Origin: Paracoccaceae bacterium
GTDB taxonomy: Bacteria > Pseudomonadota > Alphaproteobacteria > Rhodobacterales > Rhodobacteraceae
Length of the DNA stretch: 6,475 nt
Assembly (NCBI GenBank): GCA_902525995.1
Contig: CABZJG010000102.1
Span: forward strand, 1 to 6,475
Direction: 5' to 3'
Program-made: the position numbers and the translations under genes
Shown here: piece after piece, positions 1 through 6,332 of the stretch
Layout of the letters: each line of letters starts with the position of its first letter
Numbering within the stretch: position 1 is the first letter of the stretch
The notes under the pieces: model-generated
Databases searched by the model: none
What the model was told of the DNA's origin: nothing
The model's input: the letters and a program-made list of their open reading frames with translations, nothing else

Positions 1-83
1 CCACCCGTTGCAATTTGATGCCGCGGGCGTCCATCCACCCACAGCTGCGCTTTGGGGCTAAACTGAAAGGAAAAAGACCGTGA
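1..83 (+). CDS. Possible C-terminal tail of an unidentified upstream gene (partial)
   Basis: Two of the three forward frames are open from the window edge. One ends at TAA 59-61, 18 bases before the next start codon, with tail residues AAGVHPPTAALWG. The other ends at TGA 81-83 and overlaps the next gene's GTG in a GTGA arrangement, with tail GAKLKGKRP. Either would suit an upstream gene co-transcribed with the transaminase. The second frame has more G or C at third codon positions, which mildly favours it, but the stretch is too short to decide. No family can be recognised, and the gene itself lies outside the window. Confidence 0.3.
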   Translation, partial: TRCNLMPRASIHPQLRFGAKLKGKRP

Positions 84-943
84 GCCGTATCGTTTATGTC
101 AATGGCCAATATCTGCCGGAAGCAGAGGCAAAAGTATCCATTTTTGACCGTGGGTTTTTAATGGCCGACGGGGTTTATGAGGTCACCTCGGTTCTGGGCG
201 GCAAGCTGATTGATTTTGATGGTCATGCGGTGCGTTTGGCGCGGTCGCTGCGCGAGCTTGAAATGGAAAACCCGATCTCGAAAGAGGACCTTTTGCAGGT
301 GCACCGTGAATTGGTCTCGCGCAACGGGGTTGAAGAGGGCATGGTCTATTTGCAAATCACCCGCGGGGCGCCGGAAGATCGTGACTTTGTGTTTCCAGAC
401 CCAGAAACAACCGCGCCCACAGTGGTGCTTTTTACGCAAAACAAACCGGGTCTGGCCAACAATCCTGCCGCTGAAAAAGGCATCAAGGTCATCAGTATAG
501 ACGACATTCGCTGGGGCCGGCGTGATATTAAAACCGTGCAGCTACTATATCCGTCGATGGGCAAAATGATGGCTAAAAAAGCTGGCGCAGATGATGCCTG
601 GATGGTGCAGGACGGCCATGTGACCGAAGGCACCAGCAACAATGCCTATATCGTCAAGGGACACCAGATTATCACCCGTGGGCTGTCCAACGACATCTTG
701 CACGGGATTACCCGGGCCGCAGTGCTGCGCTGCGCCGAAGAGGCCCAGATGGAGGTCGTCGAGCGCCCCTTTAGCATTGCCGAAGCGCAGGAGGCCGACG
801 AGGCCTTTATCACCTCTGCAAGCACTTTTGTGATGCCCGTTGTGGCAATTGATGAGCGCAAGCTGGGCAGCGGGACACCCGGCCCGGTGGCTGCGCGGCT
901 GCGCGAGATTTATCTTGAAGAAAGCTTAAAGCAGGCGATCTAA
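80..943 (+). CDS. dat: D-amino-acid (D-alanine) transaminase, PLP fold type IV
   Basis: This 287-residue protein is a cytoplasmic class IV PLP aminotransferase. The family interconverts D-alanine, D-glutamate and their 2-oxo acids, supplying D-amino acids for peptidoglycan or degrading them. Landmarks resemble Bacillus D-amino-acid transaminase closely: DRGFLMADGVYEV (residues 23-35), R52 in the phosphate-binding GHAVRL segment, DDIRWGRRDIK ending at K151 (the expected Schiff-base lysine), VTEGTSNN with E183 (expected to contact the pyridine nitrogen), and HGITR (208-212). The length matches the family's roughly 280-290 residues. The start is GTG at 80, with an AAGGA-type ribosome binding site at 67-71, eight bases upstream. 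The substrate-carboxylate motif is unusual: RDF (101-103) replaces the RxH seen in Bacillus enzymes, so a related specificity such as a branched-chain or (R)-amine transaminase is possible. The fold and cofactor assignment is secure, the exact substrate less so. Confidence 0.88.
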   Translation: MSRIVYVNGQYLPEAEAKVSIFDRGFLMADGVYEVTSVLGGKLIDFDGHAVRLARSLRELEMENPISKEDLLQVHRELVSRNGVEEGMVYLQITRGAPEDRDFVFPDPETTAPTVVLFTQNKPGLANNPAAEKGIKVISIDDIRWGRRDIKTVQLLYPSMGKMMAKKAGADDAWMVQDGHVTEGTSNNAYIVKGHQIITRGLSNDILHGITRAAVLRCAEEAQMEVVERPFSIAEAQEADEAFITSASTFVMPVVAIDERKLGSGTPGPVAARLREIYLEESLKQAI

Positions 944-949
944 CGCTAA

Positions 950-976
950 AGGTCGCCGCCTCCGGCGGGAGTATTT
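950..976 (+). terminator. Hairpin element after dat, Rhodobacterales intergenic type
   Basis: A perfect stem CCGCC (956-960) and GGCGG (964-968) with loop TCC starts 12 bases after the dat stop and is followed by GAGTATTTGAGC. It probably ends dat transcription, but the T tract is poor (only TTT), so it may be a Rho-assisted or RNA-stabilising hairpin. The whole motif CGCCTCCGGCGGGAGTATTT looks like a recurrent post-gene element I recall from Rhodobacteraceae genomes. That recollection was not checked. Confidence 0.55.
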
Positions 977-980
977 GAGC

Positions 981-1004
981 AAAGAAAAAATCTGATTAGA
1001 TCAG
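981..1004 (-). terminator. Probable intrinsic terminator for the minus-strand pseudogene
   Basis: Read on the minus strand, CTGAT (1004-1000), loop CTA, ATCAG (996-992) is followed at once by ATTTTTTCTTT. Outer A-T pairs can extend the stem past one mismatch. The hairpin contains the TAA stop (998-996) of the cyclotransferase remnant, so terminator and stop codon overlap. The stem is short and AT-rich, so its strength is uncertain. Confidence 0.45.
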
Positions 1005-1560
1005 GTTTAGGCCGTAATCTTTGCACAGCGCATCGACCAGTTGCCTTTGCTTGTCTTCCAGCTTTTGGTGGCGCGGATACAGCGGTGCTGCGCGGTTATC
1101 CAGCACCGGGCGGTCCCAGTGATCCGTGGTGTCCATAAACCCGCGCGCGCCAGGCTCGCCGTAGATTTGCATAAACCCTTGCAGCACCACATCAAGATAA
1201 CTGAGCAGGATAGGCGCCGAAGGCGGCCCTGCTTTTGCGGTTTTCAACAGCGGTATCGCATAGACCGCACAGGGCACCTACTGCGCCAGATCATGGGTGA
1301 TCTGATGCGCCCGCCTCTTGCCGCTCATACCCGGCTTCACGCGCATCCAGCGCCTGCCAGTCGCCGCCTTTCACCTGCGCCATAAGGCCCTGAATTTGGG
1401 CGCCGGGGGCCGGTGCAATGCTGAGAAAAGCAGCTTTGCGATATGATGTTTCACACCAAAGCCGGCGCCAGCCCCGCAACGTTGCGGGGCGCGGATCACC
1501 GTAGTTATGGGTGGCCAGATTGACCAGACTGCCGTAACCGAAAAAATAAGGATCGCTCAT
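996..1560 (-). pseudogene. Gamma-glutamylcyclotransferase-like (GGCT/AIG2-type) gene, frameshifted and with an internal stop
   Basis: The ATG at 1560 opens an 89-residue reading frame beginning MSDPYFFGYGSLVN. It has the FGYGSL substrate-loop motif (residues 7-12) and DAREAGY with E75, the likely catalytic glutamate of the GGCT fold. The frame then runs into TGA at 1293-1291. The remaining C-terminal half (ILLSYLDVVLQGF, then DRPVLDNRAAPLYPRH) continues one base ahead and ends at TAA 998-996. That second frame is also broken by TAG at 1280-1278, inside HDLAQ*VPCAVYAIP. Two lesions within about 35 bases point to real decay rather than a single sequencing error. Joined, the halves give roughly 185 residues, a plausible full length. 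Family members cleave gamma-glutamyl amide bonds and release 5-oxoproline, though many bacterial homologues lack a proven substrate. A GTG at 1277 directly after the TAG could in principle restart translation, but no ribosome binding site is visible there. The gene lies convergent to dat and divergent from the gcv leader. Confidence 0.8.
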
Positions 1561-1566
1561 CGGGCA

Positions 1567-1596
1567 ATGTTTGAGCGGTCAAGACGGGCTTGTCAA
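1567..1596 (-). promoter_or_regulatory. Weak candidate promoter for the cyclotransferase remnant
   Basis: Read on the minus strand, a perfect TTGACA (1596-1591) is followed after 18 bases by AAACAT (1572-1567), a poor -10 match. Initiation from it would fall at or next to the ATG at 1560, implying a leaderless or nearly leaderless transcript. This agrees with the lack of any Shine-Dalgarno sequence before that ATG. The call rests mainly on the -35 hexamer. Confidence 0.25.
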
Positions 1597-1616
1597 TTCG
1601 CAAGCGCGCTGAAATG

Positions 1617-1650
1617 TTTCTTGTGGACTGCATCGCGGTATACTATGGTA
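1617..1650 (+). promoter_or_regulatory. Candidate promoter of the gcvTHP operon
   Basis: A good -10 hexamer TATACT (1639-1644) lies 16 bases after TTTCTT (1617-1622), a weak -35. An alternative pair is TTGTGG (1621-1626) and TATGGT (1645-1650), 18 bases apart. The first pair puts the transcript start near 1651, just before the first helix of the riboswitch (about 1655), as expected. The second would start inside that helix. No operator repeat for a transcription factor stands out. Confidence 0.45.
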
Positions 1651-1654
1651 TTCG

Positions 1655-1804
1655 ACGTTGGAACGGGAGAACTGGATAAGCCAGTGCCGAAGGAGCAACC
1701 GCCTCGGAAACTCTCAGGCAAAAGGACCGATCCAATAACGTACTCTGGAGAGAGATGCACTGCATCCGCCGAAGGGATAGCGATCTCAGGCAAAAGGACA
1801 GAGG
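1655..1804 (+). promoter_or_regulatory. Tandem (two-aptamer) glycine riboswitch
   Basis: Two successive glycine aptamers are visible. Aptamer I (about 1655-1741) has GGGAGA (1665-1670), CCGAAGGAGCAA (1687-1698) and CTCTCAGGCAAAAGGAC (1711-1727). Its P1 helix can form from TTGGA (1658-1662) and TCCAA (1731-1735). Aptamer II (about 1742-1804) has GGAGAGA (1747-1753), GCCGAAGG (1768-1775) and TCTCAGGCAAAAGGAC (1784-1799), closed by CTCTG (1743-1747) with CAGAG (1799-1803). The 16-base string TCTCAGGCAAAAGGAC recurs exactly 72 bases apart and is the signature of the class. This RNA class senses glycine and commonly precedes glycine cleavage genes, where it turns expression on. The adjacent gcvT makes that role nearly certain here. 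The glycine-rich leader explains the absence of a coding region in 1561-1888. Confidence 0.93.
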
Positions 1805-1805
1805 G

Positions 1806-1871
1806 GGCATCAGGGCGCGAACGTAGGGTTCGCGTAAACAGTGATGCCGGCTTGACCCAACCGTTACCGGC
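1806..1871 (+). promoter_or_regulatory. Expression platform of the riboswitch: competing hairpins before gcvT
   Basis: GGCATCA (1806-1812) pairs perfectly with TGATGCC (1842-1848). It encloses a second perfect stem, CGCGAAC (1816-1822) with GTTCGCG (1828-1834). An alternative stem, GCCGG (1846-1850) with CCGGC (1867-1871), reuses bases 1846-1848, so the two cannot form together. No T tract follows, so control of translation or of Rho access is more likely than intrinsic termination. The pairing is read directly. The switching role is inferred from its position between aptamer II and the gcvT start. Confidence 0.5.
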
Positions 1872-1888
1872 CCGAAAAAGAGACGATT

Positions 1889-3016
1889 ATGATGGATGCT
1901 CTTCGGCGGACGCCTTTTTATGATTTGCACCTTAAGCTGGGGGCAAAAATGGTCGGCTTTGCCGGCTTTGATATGCCGGTTCAATATCCGCTAGGGGTGA
2001 TGCAGGAACATCGGCACACCCGCACCAAAGCCGGGCTTTTTGATGTCAGCCATATGGGACAAGTCATCCTGCGCGGCGCCACTTATGCGGCCGCGGCCAC
2101 AGCCCTCGAGCGGCTGATCCCGATGGATGTGCATGGATTGCAACCCGGACGGCAGCGCTATGGGCTGTTCACCAATCCGCAGGGCGGCATCCAAGATGAC
2201 CTGATGTTTGCCAATCGGGGCGACCATATTTTCATGGTGGTCAACGCTGCCTGTGCAGATGCGGATGTAAAATACCTACGCGAGATGCTTGAGCCGGACA
2301 TCAGCATCAAGCATTTGCAAAACCGTGCCCTCTTGGCGCTGCAGGGACCCTGCGCCGAGGCTGTTCTGGCCGAGCATCATCCGGCCATTTGTGACATGAA
2401 ATTTATGGATGTTGAAACCCTGCCGCTAGCCGGTGCGGAATGCTGGATATCACGGTCGGGGTATACTGGTGAAGACGGTTTTGAAATCTCGGTCCCGACA
2501 GCGGCGGCCAATGATCTGGCCCAAGCGCTTTTGGCCCATGAGGATGTTGAATTTATCGGACTTGGGGCGCGCGACTCGCTTAGGCTTGAGGCAGGTTTGT
2601 GCCTCTATGGCCATGACATTGGCCCAAATACGAGCCCTGTGGAGGCCGGATTAAGCTGGGCAATCCAGCGCGCACGCCGCACAGGCGGTGACCGCGCCGG
2701 CGGATTTCCGGGCGCAGAGCGTATTTTGGGCGAGCTGTCCGACGGCGCGCCAAAAAAACGGGTTGGGCTGCGCCCTCAGGGCCGCGCGCCAATGCGCGAA
2801 GGGGTGTTAATCTTTGCCGATGAAGCTGGCGGGGCACCAATTGGCAGCGTCACCTCGGGTGGGTTTGGGCCAACAGTGCAAGGCCCGGTCGCGATGGGCT
2901 ATGTGCCTTCGGAATTGGCCAAAGCCGACACCATTGTTTTTGGCGAGGTCCGCGGCAAGCGGTTGCCGGTCGAAATTGTATCGCTGCCCTTTACCGCAGC
3001 AAACTTTAAACGTTGA
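1889..3016 (+). CDS. gcvT: Glycine cleavage system T-protein (aminomethyltransferase)
   Basis: GcvT takes the aminomethyl group from the lipoyl arm of GcvH, releases ammonia and forms 5,10-methylenetetrahydrofolate in the cytoplasm. The 375 residues match the usual 360-380. The folate-binding domain shows LFDVSHMGQ (50-58), then GGIQDDLM (99-106), which carries the conserved aspartate proposed to assist catalysis (D103/D104 pair). Further on are SGYTGEDGFEIS (190-201) and RDSLRLEAGLCLYGHD (228-243). The C-terminal barrel has the typical GSVTSGGFGPT (319-329) and the GYVP stretch (337-340). Two adjacent ATGs (1889 and 1892) precede DALRRTPFYDLH. The weak AAAGAGA ribosome site (1877-1883) is 5 bases from the first and 8 from the second, so the start could be either. 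It is the first gene of the riboswitch-controlled operon and is followed by gcvH after 18 bases. Confidence 0.96.
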   Translation: MMDALRRTPFYDLHLKLGAKMVGFAGFDMPVQYPLGVMQEHRHTRTKAGLFDVSHMGQVILRGATYAAAATALERLIPMDVHGLQPGRQRYGLFTNPQGGIQDDLMFANRGDHIFMVVNAACADADVKYLREMLEPDISIKHLQNRALLALQGPCAEAVLAEHHPAICDMKFMDVETLPLAGAECWISRSGYTGEDGFEISVPTAAANDLAQALLAHEDVEFIGLGARDSLRLEAGLCLYGHDIGPNTSPVEAGLSWAIQRARRTGGDRAGGFPGAERILGELSDGAPKKRVGLRPQGRAPMREGVLIFADEAGGAPIGSVTSGGFGPTVQGPVAMGYVPSELAKADTIVFGEVRGKRLPVEIVSLPFTAANFKR

Positions 3017-3034
3017 TCAACAGGAGAGTTAGAA

Positions 3035-3394
3035 ATGAAGTTTACAGAAGAGCATGAATGGCTGCGCATCGAAGATGATCTGGTGGTGGTTGGCATTACC
3101 GAACATGCCAGCACCCAGTTGGGCGATATCGTTTTTGTCGAACTGCCTGACGAGGGCGACACGGTTTCCAAAGATGATGAGGTTGTGGTGATCGAAAGCG
3201 TCAAGGCTGCATCCGACATATTGGCGCCGCTTGACGGTGAAATTACCGAAATAAATCCAGCGCTCGAGGACGAACCGGCAAAGGTGAACGAAGACCCTCT
3301 GGGCGCCGGCTGGTTTTTCAAAATCCGCCACAGCGATCTAAGCCAGATGGACGATTATATGGATGAAGCCGCCTATAACAAGCTGATCAGCTAG
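3035..3394 (+). CDS. gcvH: Glycine cleavage system H-protein (lipoyl carrier)
   Basis: GcvH is the small lipoylated shuttle that carries the aminomethyl intermediate from GcvP to GcvT and is then reoxidised by dihydrolipoamide dehydrogenase. The 119-residue protein opens with KFTEEHEWLR, typical of the family, and folds as one hybrid-motif lipoyl domain. The lipoylation site is K57 in VVIESVKAASD (51-61), flanked by the expected glycines, and PLGAGWFFKI (88-97) closes the domain. It is slightly shorter than the common 125-130 residues, with nothing essential missing. AGGAGA (3022-3027) lies seven bases before the ATG. It sits 18 bases after gcvT, so the two are almost certainly co-transcribed. 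Its lipoyl group must come from lipoate genes elsewhere. Confidence 0.97.
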   Translation: MKFTEEHEWLRIEDDLVVVGITEHASTQLGDIVFVELPDEGDTVSKDDEVVVIESVKAASDILAPLDGEITEINPALEDEPAKVNEDPLGAGWFFKIRHSDLSQMDDYMDEAAYNKLIS

Positions 3395-3470
3395 GCCGCT
3401 AAATCATGACCTCAGAGATGGGGCAATCGCAATAGAACCTACCGACCCGAGCTTTTGACAGGAGCCTGAT

Positions 3471-6320
3471 ATGCCTTTTACGCCCACCGACTATCTTCCC
3501 TACGATTTTGCCAATCGTCGCCATATCGGCCCCTCGCCAAGTGAGATGGAGGCGATGCTGACCACTGTTGGCAGCAAAAGTCTTGCGGATTTGATGGATG
3601 ATACATTGCCGCCCTCGATCCGGCAGGAAAAACCATTAGATTTTGGCAAGCCCAAATCCGAACGCGAGCTGTTGTATCATATGCGCGTCACAGCGGCGAA
3701 AAACCAAGTGCTGACCAGCCTGATCGGACAGGGCTATCACGGCACCGTGACGCCGCCCGTTATCCAGCGCAATATTTTGGAAAATCCGGCTTGGTACACC
3801 GCTTATACGCCCTATCAGCCCGAGATCAGTCAGGGACGGCTTGAGGCGCTGCTCAATTATCAGACCATGATCTCCGATCTGACAGGGTTGGAAATTGCCA
3901 ATGCGTCCTTGCTGGATGAAGCCACCGCCTGCGCCGAAGCGATGACCATGGCGCAGCGCGTGGCAAAATCAAAAGCCAAAGGGTTTTTCATTCACGAAAA
4001 CTGCCATCCGCAAAACATCGCGGTGATGCAAACCCGCGCCAAACCGCTTGGTATTGAAGTGATCATTGATGCACCGGAAAACTTAAAAGCCGATGAGGTG
4101 TTTGGCGCAATTTTCCAATATCCGGGCACCTATGGCTACGTGCGTGATTTCACTGATGCTATGGCGGCGCTGCATGCAGTGAAAGCCATTGGGATCGTCT
4201 GCGCCGATCCTTTGGCGCTGACCTTGCTCAAAGAGCCGGGCGCAATGGATGCAGATATCGCGGTGGGCAGCACCCAGCGCTTTGGCGTTCCTGTGGGCTA
4301 TGGCGGGCCGCACGCGGCCTATATGGCCAGCAAAGACGCGTTCAAACGGTCGATGCCGGGGCGTATTGTGGGGGTTTCCATTGATGCCAAGGGCAACAAG
4401 GCCTACCGGCTGGCGCTGCAAACCCGCGAACAGCATATCCGCCGCGAAAAGGCCACCTCAAACGTTTGCACCGCGCAGGCATTGCTGGCGGTGATGGCCT
4501 CATTCTATGCGGTATTCCACGGCCCAGAAGGGCTTAAGGCCATTGCTCAGCGCATCCACCGCAAAACCGTTCGGCTGGCCAAAGGGCTGGAAGAGGCCGG
4601 ATTTAAAATCGAGCCTGAGGCCTTTTTTGACACCATTACGGTGGATGTCGGCCTGCTGCAAAACTCGGTGATGCAGGCGGCGGTCAAAGAAGGGATCAAC
4701 CTGCGCGCTGTTGGCAAAACCAAGGTTGGCATAACCTTGGATGAGCGCAGCCGCCGCTCGACCACAGAGGCGGTTTGGCGCGCCTTTGGCATCACGCGGG
4801 CGGATGATAATCTTACCCCGGATTACCGGGTGCCGCCAGCGCTGCACCGGCGCACATCCTATCTCAATCATGATGTGTTTCATATGAACCGGGCAGAAAC
4901 CGAAATGATGCGCTATATGCGGCGGCTTGCGGATCGCGATCTGGCGCTCGATCGGGCGATGATCCCGCTGGGTTCCTGCACCATGAAGCTCAACTCAGCG
5001 GCAGAAATGATGCCGGTCAGCTGGCGTGAGTTTTCGCTATTGCACCCCTTTGCGCCCAAAGATCAGGCGCTGGGCTATGAAGAAATGATTTCCGATTTAT
5101 CCCAGAAGCTCTGCGAAATCACAGGCTATGACGCAATTTCAATGCAGCCCAATTCCGGTGCGCAGGGCGAATATGCCGGTCTGCTGACCATTGCGGAATA
5201 TCACGCGGCCCGCGGTGAAGGTCACCGCAATGTCTGCCTTATTCCCACCTCGGCCCATGGCACCAATCCGGCCAGCGCGCAAATGGTCGGCTGGCAGGTT
5301 GTGGCGGTCAATTCAGACGATAATGGCGATATTGATCTTGAGGACTTTCGCACCAAAGCCCAGCAATACGCCGCCGAACTGGCCGGCTGTATGATCACCT
5401 ATCCCTCAACCCACGGCGTGTTTGAAGAAACAGTGCATGAGATCTGCGATATCGTGCACCAATATGGTGGTCAGGTCTATATCGACGGGGCCAATATGAA
5501 CGCCATGGTCGGGCTGTCGCGCCCCGGTGATCTGGGCGGTGATGTCAGCCACCTCAACCTGCATAAAACCTTTTGCATCCCGCATGGCGGCGGCGGCCCC
5601 GGCATGGGGCCTATTGGCGTCAAGTCACATCTAGTGCCGCATCTTCCCGGCCATCCGGAAACCGGCGGCAGCACGGGTCCGGTATCGGCGGCGCCCTTTG
5701 GCTCACCCTCGCTTTTGCCGATCAGCTGGGCCTATTGCCTGATGATGGGCGGCGAAGGTTTGACCCAAGCCACACGGGTGGCCATCTTGAACGCCAACTA
5801 CATTGCCAAACGGCTCGAAGGGGCGTTTGACGTGCTTTATAAAGGCCCCAGCGGGCGGGTGGCACATGAGTGTATTTTGGATGTGCGCCCCTTTGCCGAC
5901 AGCGCCGGTGTCAGCGTTGAAGATATTGCCAAACGCCTGATTGATTGCGGCTTTCACGCCCCCACCATGAGCTGGCCTGTGGCGGGCACATTGATGGTCG
6001 AGCCGACCGAGTCCGAAACCAAAGCCGAACTGGACCGGTTCTGCGATGCAATGCTCGCCATTCGCCGAGAAATTGCCGATATCGAAGAGGGAAGGATCGA
6101 CACGGAAAACAACCCGCTGAAAAATGCCCCGCACACGGTCGAAGATCTGGTTGGGGACTGGGACCGGCCCTATAGCCGCGATCAAGGCTGCTTTCCCCCC
6201 GGTGCCTTTAGGGTCGATAAATATTGGCCAGCGGTGAACAGGGTCGACAATGTACATGGCGACCGCCATCTCATTTGCACCTGTCCGCCGATGTCAGAAT
6301 ACGCCGAGGCCGCGGAATAA
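3471..6320 (+). CDS. gcvP: Glycine dehydrogenase (decarboxylating), P-protein, single-chain form
   Basis: GcvP is the PLP enzyme that decarboxylates glycine and loads the aminomethyl residue onto lipoyl-GcvH, the first step of glycine cleavage. This 949-residue chain is the fused alpha-beta type seen in proteobacteria, about the usual 950. The N-terminal half carries GQGYHGTVTPPVIQRNILENP (about 86-106) and GYGGPHA (276-282). The catalytic C-terminal half has LGSCTMKLN (500-508), NSGAQGEYAG (561-570), TSAHGTNPASA (593-603), STHGVFEE (646-653), DGANMNA (672-678) and HLNLHKTF, with K699 the expected PLP lysine. A glycine-rich HGGGGPGMGP loop starts at 705. No frameshift or missing motif was seen. 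AGGAG (3460-3464) lies six bases before ATG 3471. The 76-base gap from gcvH is longer than the gcvT-gcvH gap, but contains no visible terminator, so the gene is expected to belong to the same transcript. Confidence 0.97.
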   Translation: MPFTPTDYLPYDFANRRHIGPSPSEMEAMLTTVGSKSLADLMDDTLPPSIRQEKPLDFGKPKSERELLYHMRVTAAKNQVLTSLIGQGYHGTVTPPVIQRNILENPAWYTAYTPYQPEISQGRLEALLNYQTMISDLTGLEIANASLLDEATACAEAMTMAQRVAKSKAKGFFIHENCHPQNIAVMQTRAKPLGIEVIIDAPENLKADEVFGAIFQYPGTYGYVRDFTDAMAALHAVKAIGIVCADPLALTLLKEPGAMDADIAVGSTQRFGVPVGYGGPHAAYMASKDAFKRSMPGRIVGVSIDAKGNKAYRLALQTREQHIRREKATSNVCTAQALLAVMASFYAVFHGPEGLKAIAQRIHRKTVRLAKGLEEAGFKIEPEAFFDTITVDVGLLQNSVMQAAVKEGINLRAVGKTKVGITLDERSRRSTTEAVWRAFGITRADDNLTPDYRVPPALHRRTSYLNHDVFHMNRAETEMMRYMRRLADRDLALDRAMIPLGSCTMKLNSAAEMMPVSWREFSLLHPFAPKDQALGYEEMISDLSQKLCEITGYDAISMQPNSGAQGEYAGLLTIAEYHAARGEGHRNVCLIPTSAHGTNPASAQMVGWQVVAVNSDDNGDIDLEDFRTKAQQYAAELAGCMITYPSTHGVFEETVHEICDIVHQYGGQVYIDGANMNAMVGLSRPGDLGGDVSHLNLHKTFCIPHGGGGPGMGPIGVKSHLVPHLPGHPETGGSTGPVSAAPFGSPSLLPISWAYCLMMGGEGLTQATRVAILNANYIAKRLEGAFDVLYKGPSGRVAHECILDVRPFADSAGVSVEDIAKRLIDCGFHAPTMSWPVAGTLMVEPTESETKAELDRFCDAMLAIRREIADIEEGRIDTENNPLKNAPHTVEDLVGDWDRPYSRDQGCFPPGAFRVDKYWPAVNRVDNVHGDRHLICTCPPMSEYAEAAE

Positions 6321-6332
6321 AACCATCCACCG

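Noticed and set aside
1041..1385. Forward 114-codon open frame opposite the cyclotransferase remnant
   Set aside because: It lies antisense to clearly recognisable GGCT-family protein sequence, and its own translation is arginine- and proline-rich with no family features.
1712..1799. Two copies of TCTCAGGCAAAAGGAC considered as a direct repeat or the start of a CRISPR-like array
   Set aside because: There are only two copies, each within a glycine aptamer and with matching flanking core motifs, so the repeat is the duplicated riboswitch.
1507..1923. Forward 138-codon open frame covering the leader of gcvT
   Set aside because: It runs through both glycine aptamers and the gcvT start in another frame. 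The sequence is explained by RNA structure, and the predicted protein has no recognisable features.
2899..3331. Long serine-rich minus-strand frames opposite gcvT end and gcvH
   Set aside because: They are shadows of GcvH, whose lipoyl motif fixes the true frame on the plus strand.
5703..6269. Minus-strand open frame of 188 codons inside gcvP
   Set aside because: It is antisense to a well-conserved part of gcvP, has no ribosome binding site, and is explained by the codon bias of the real gene.
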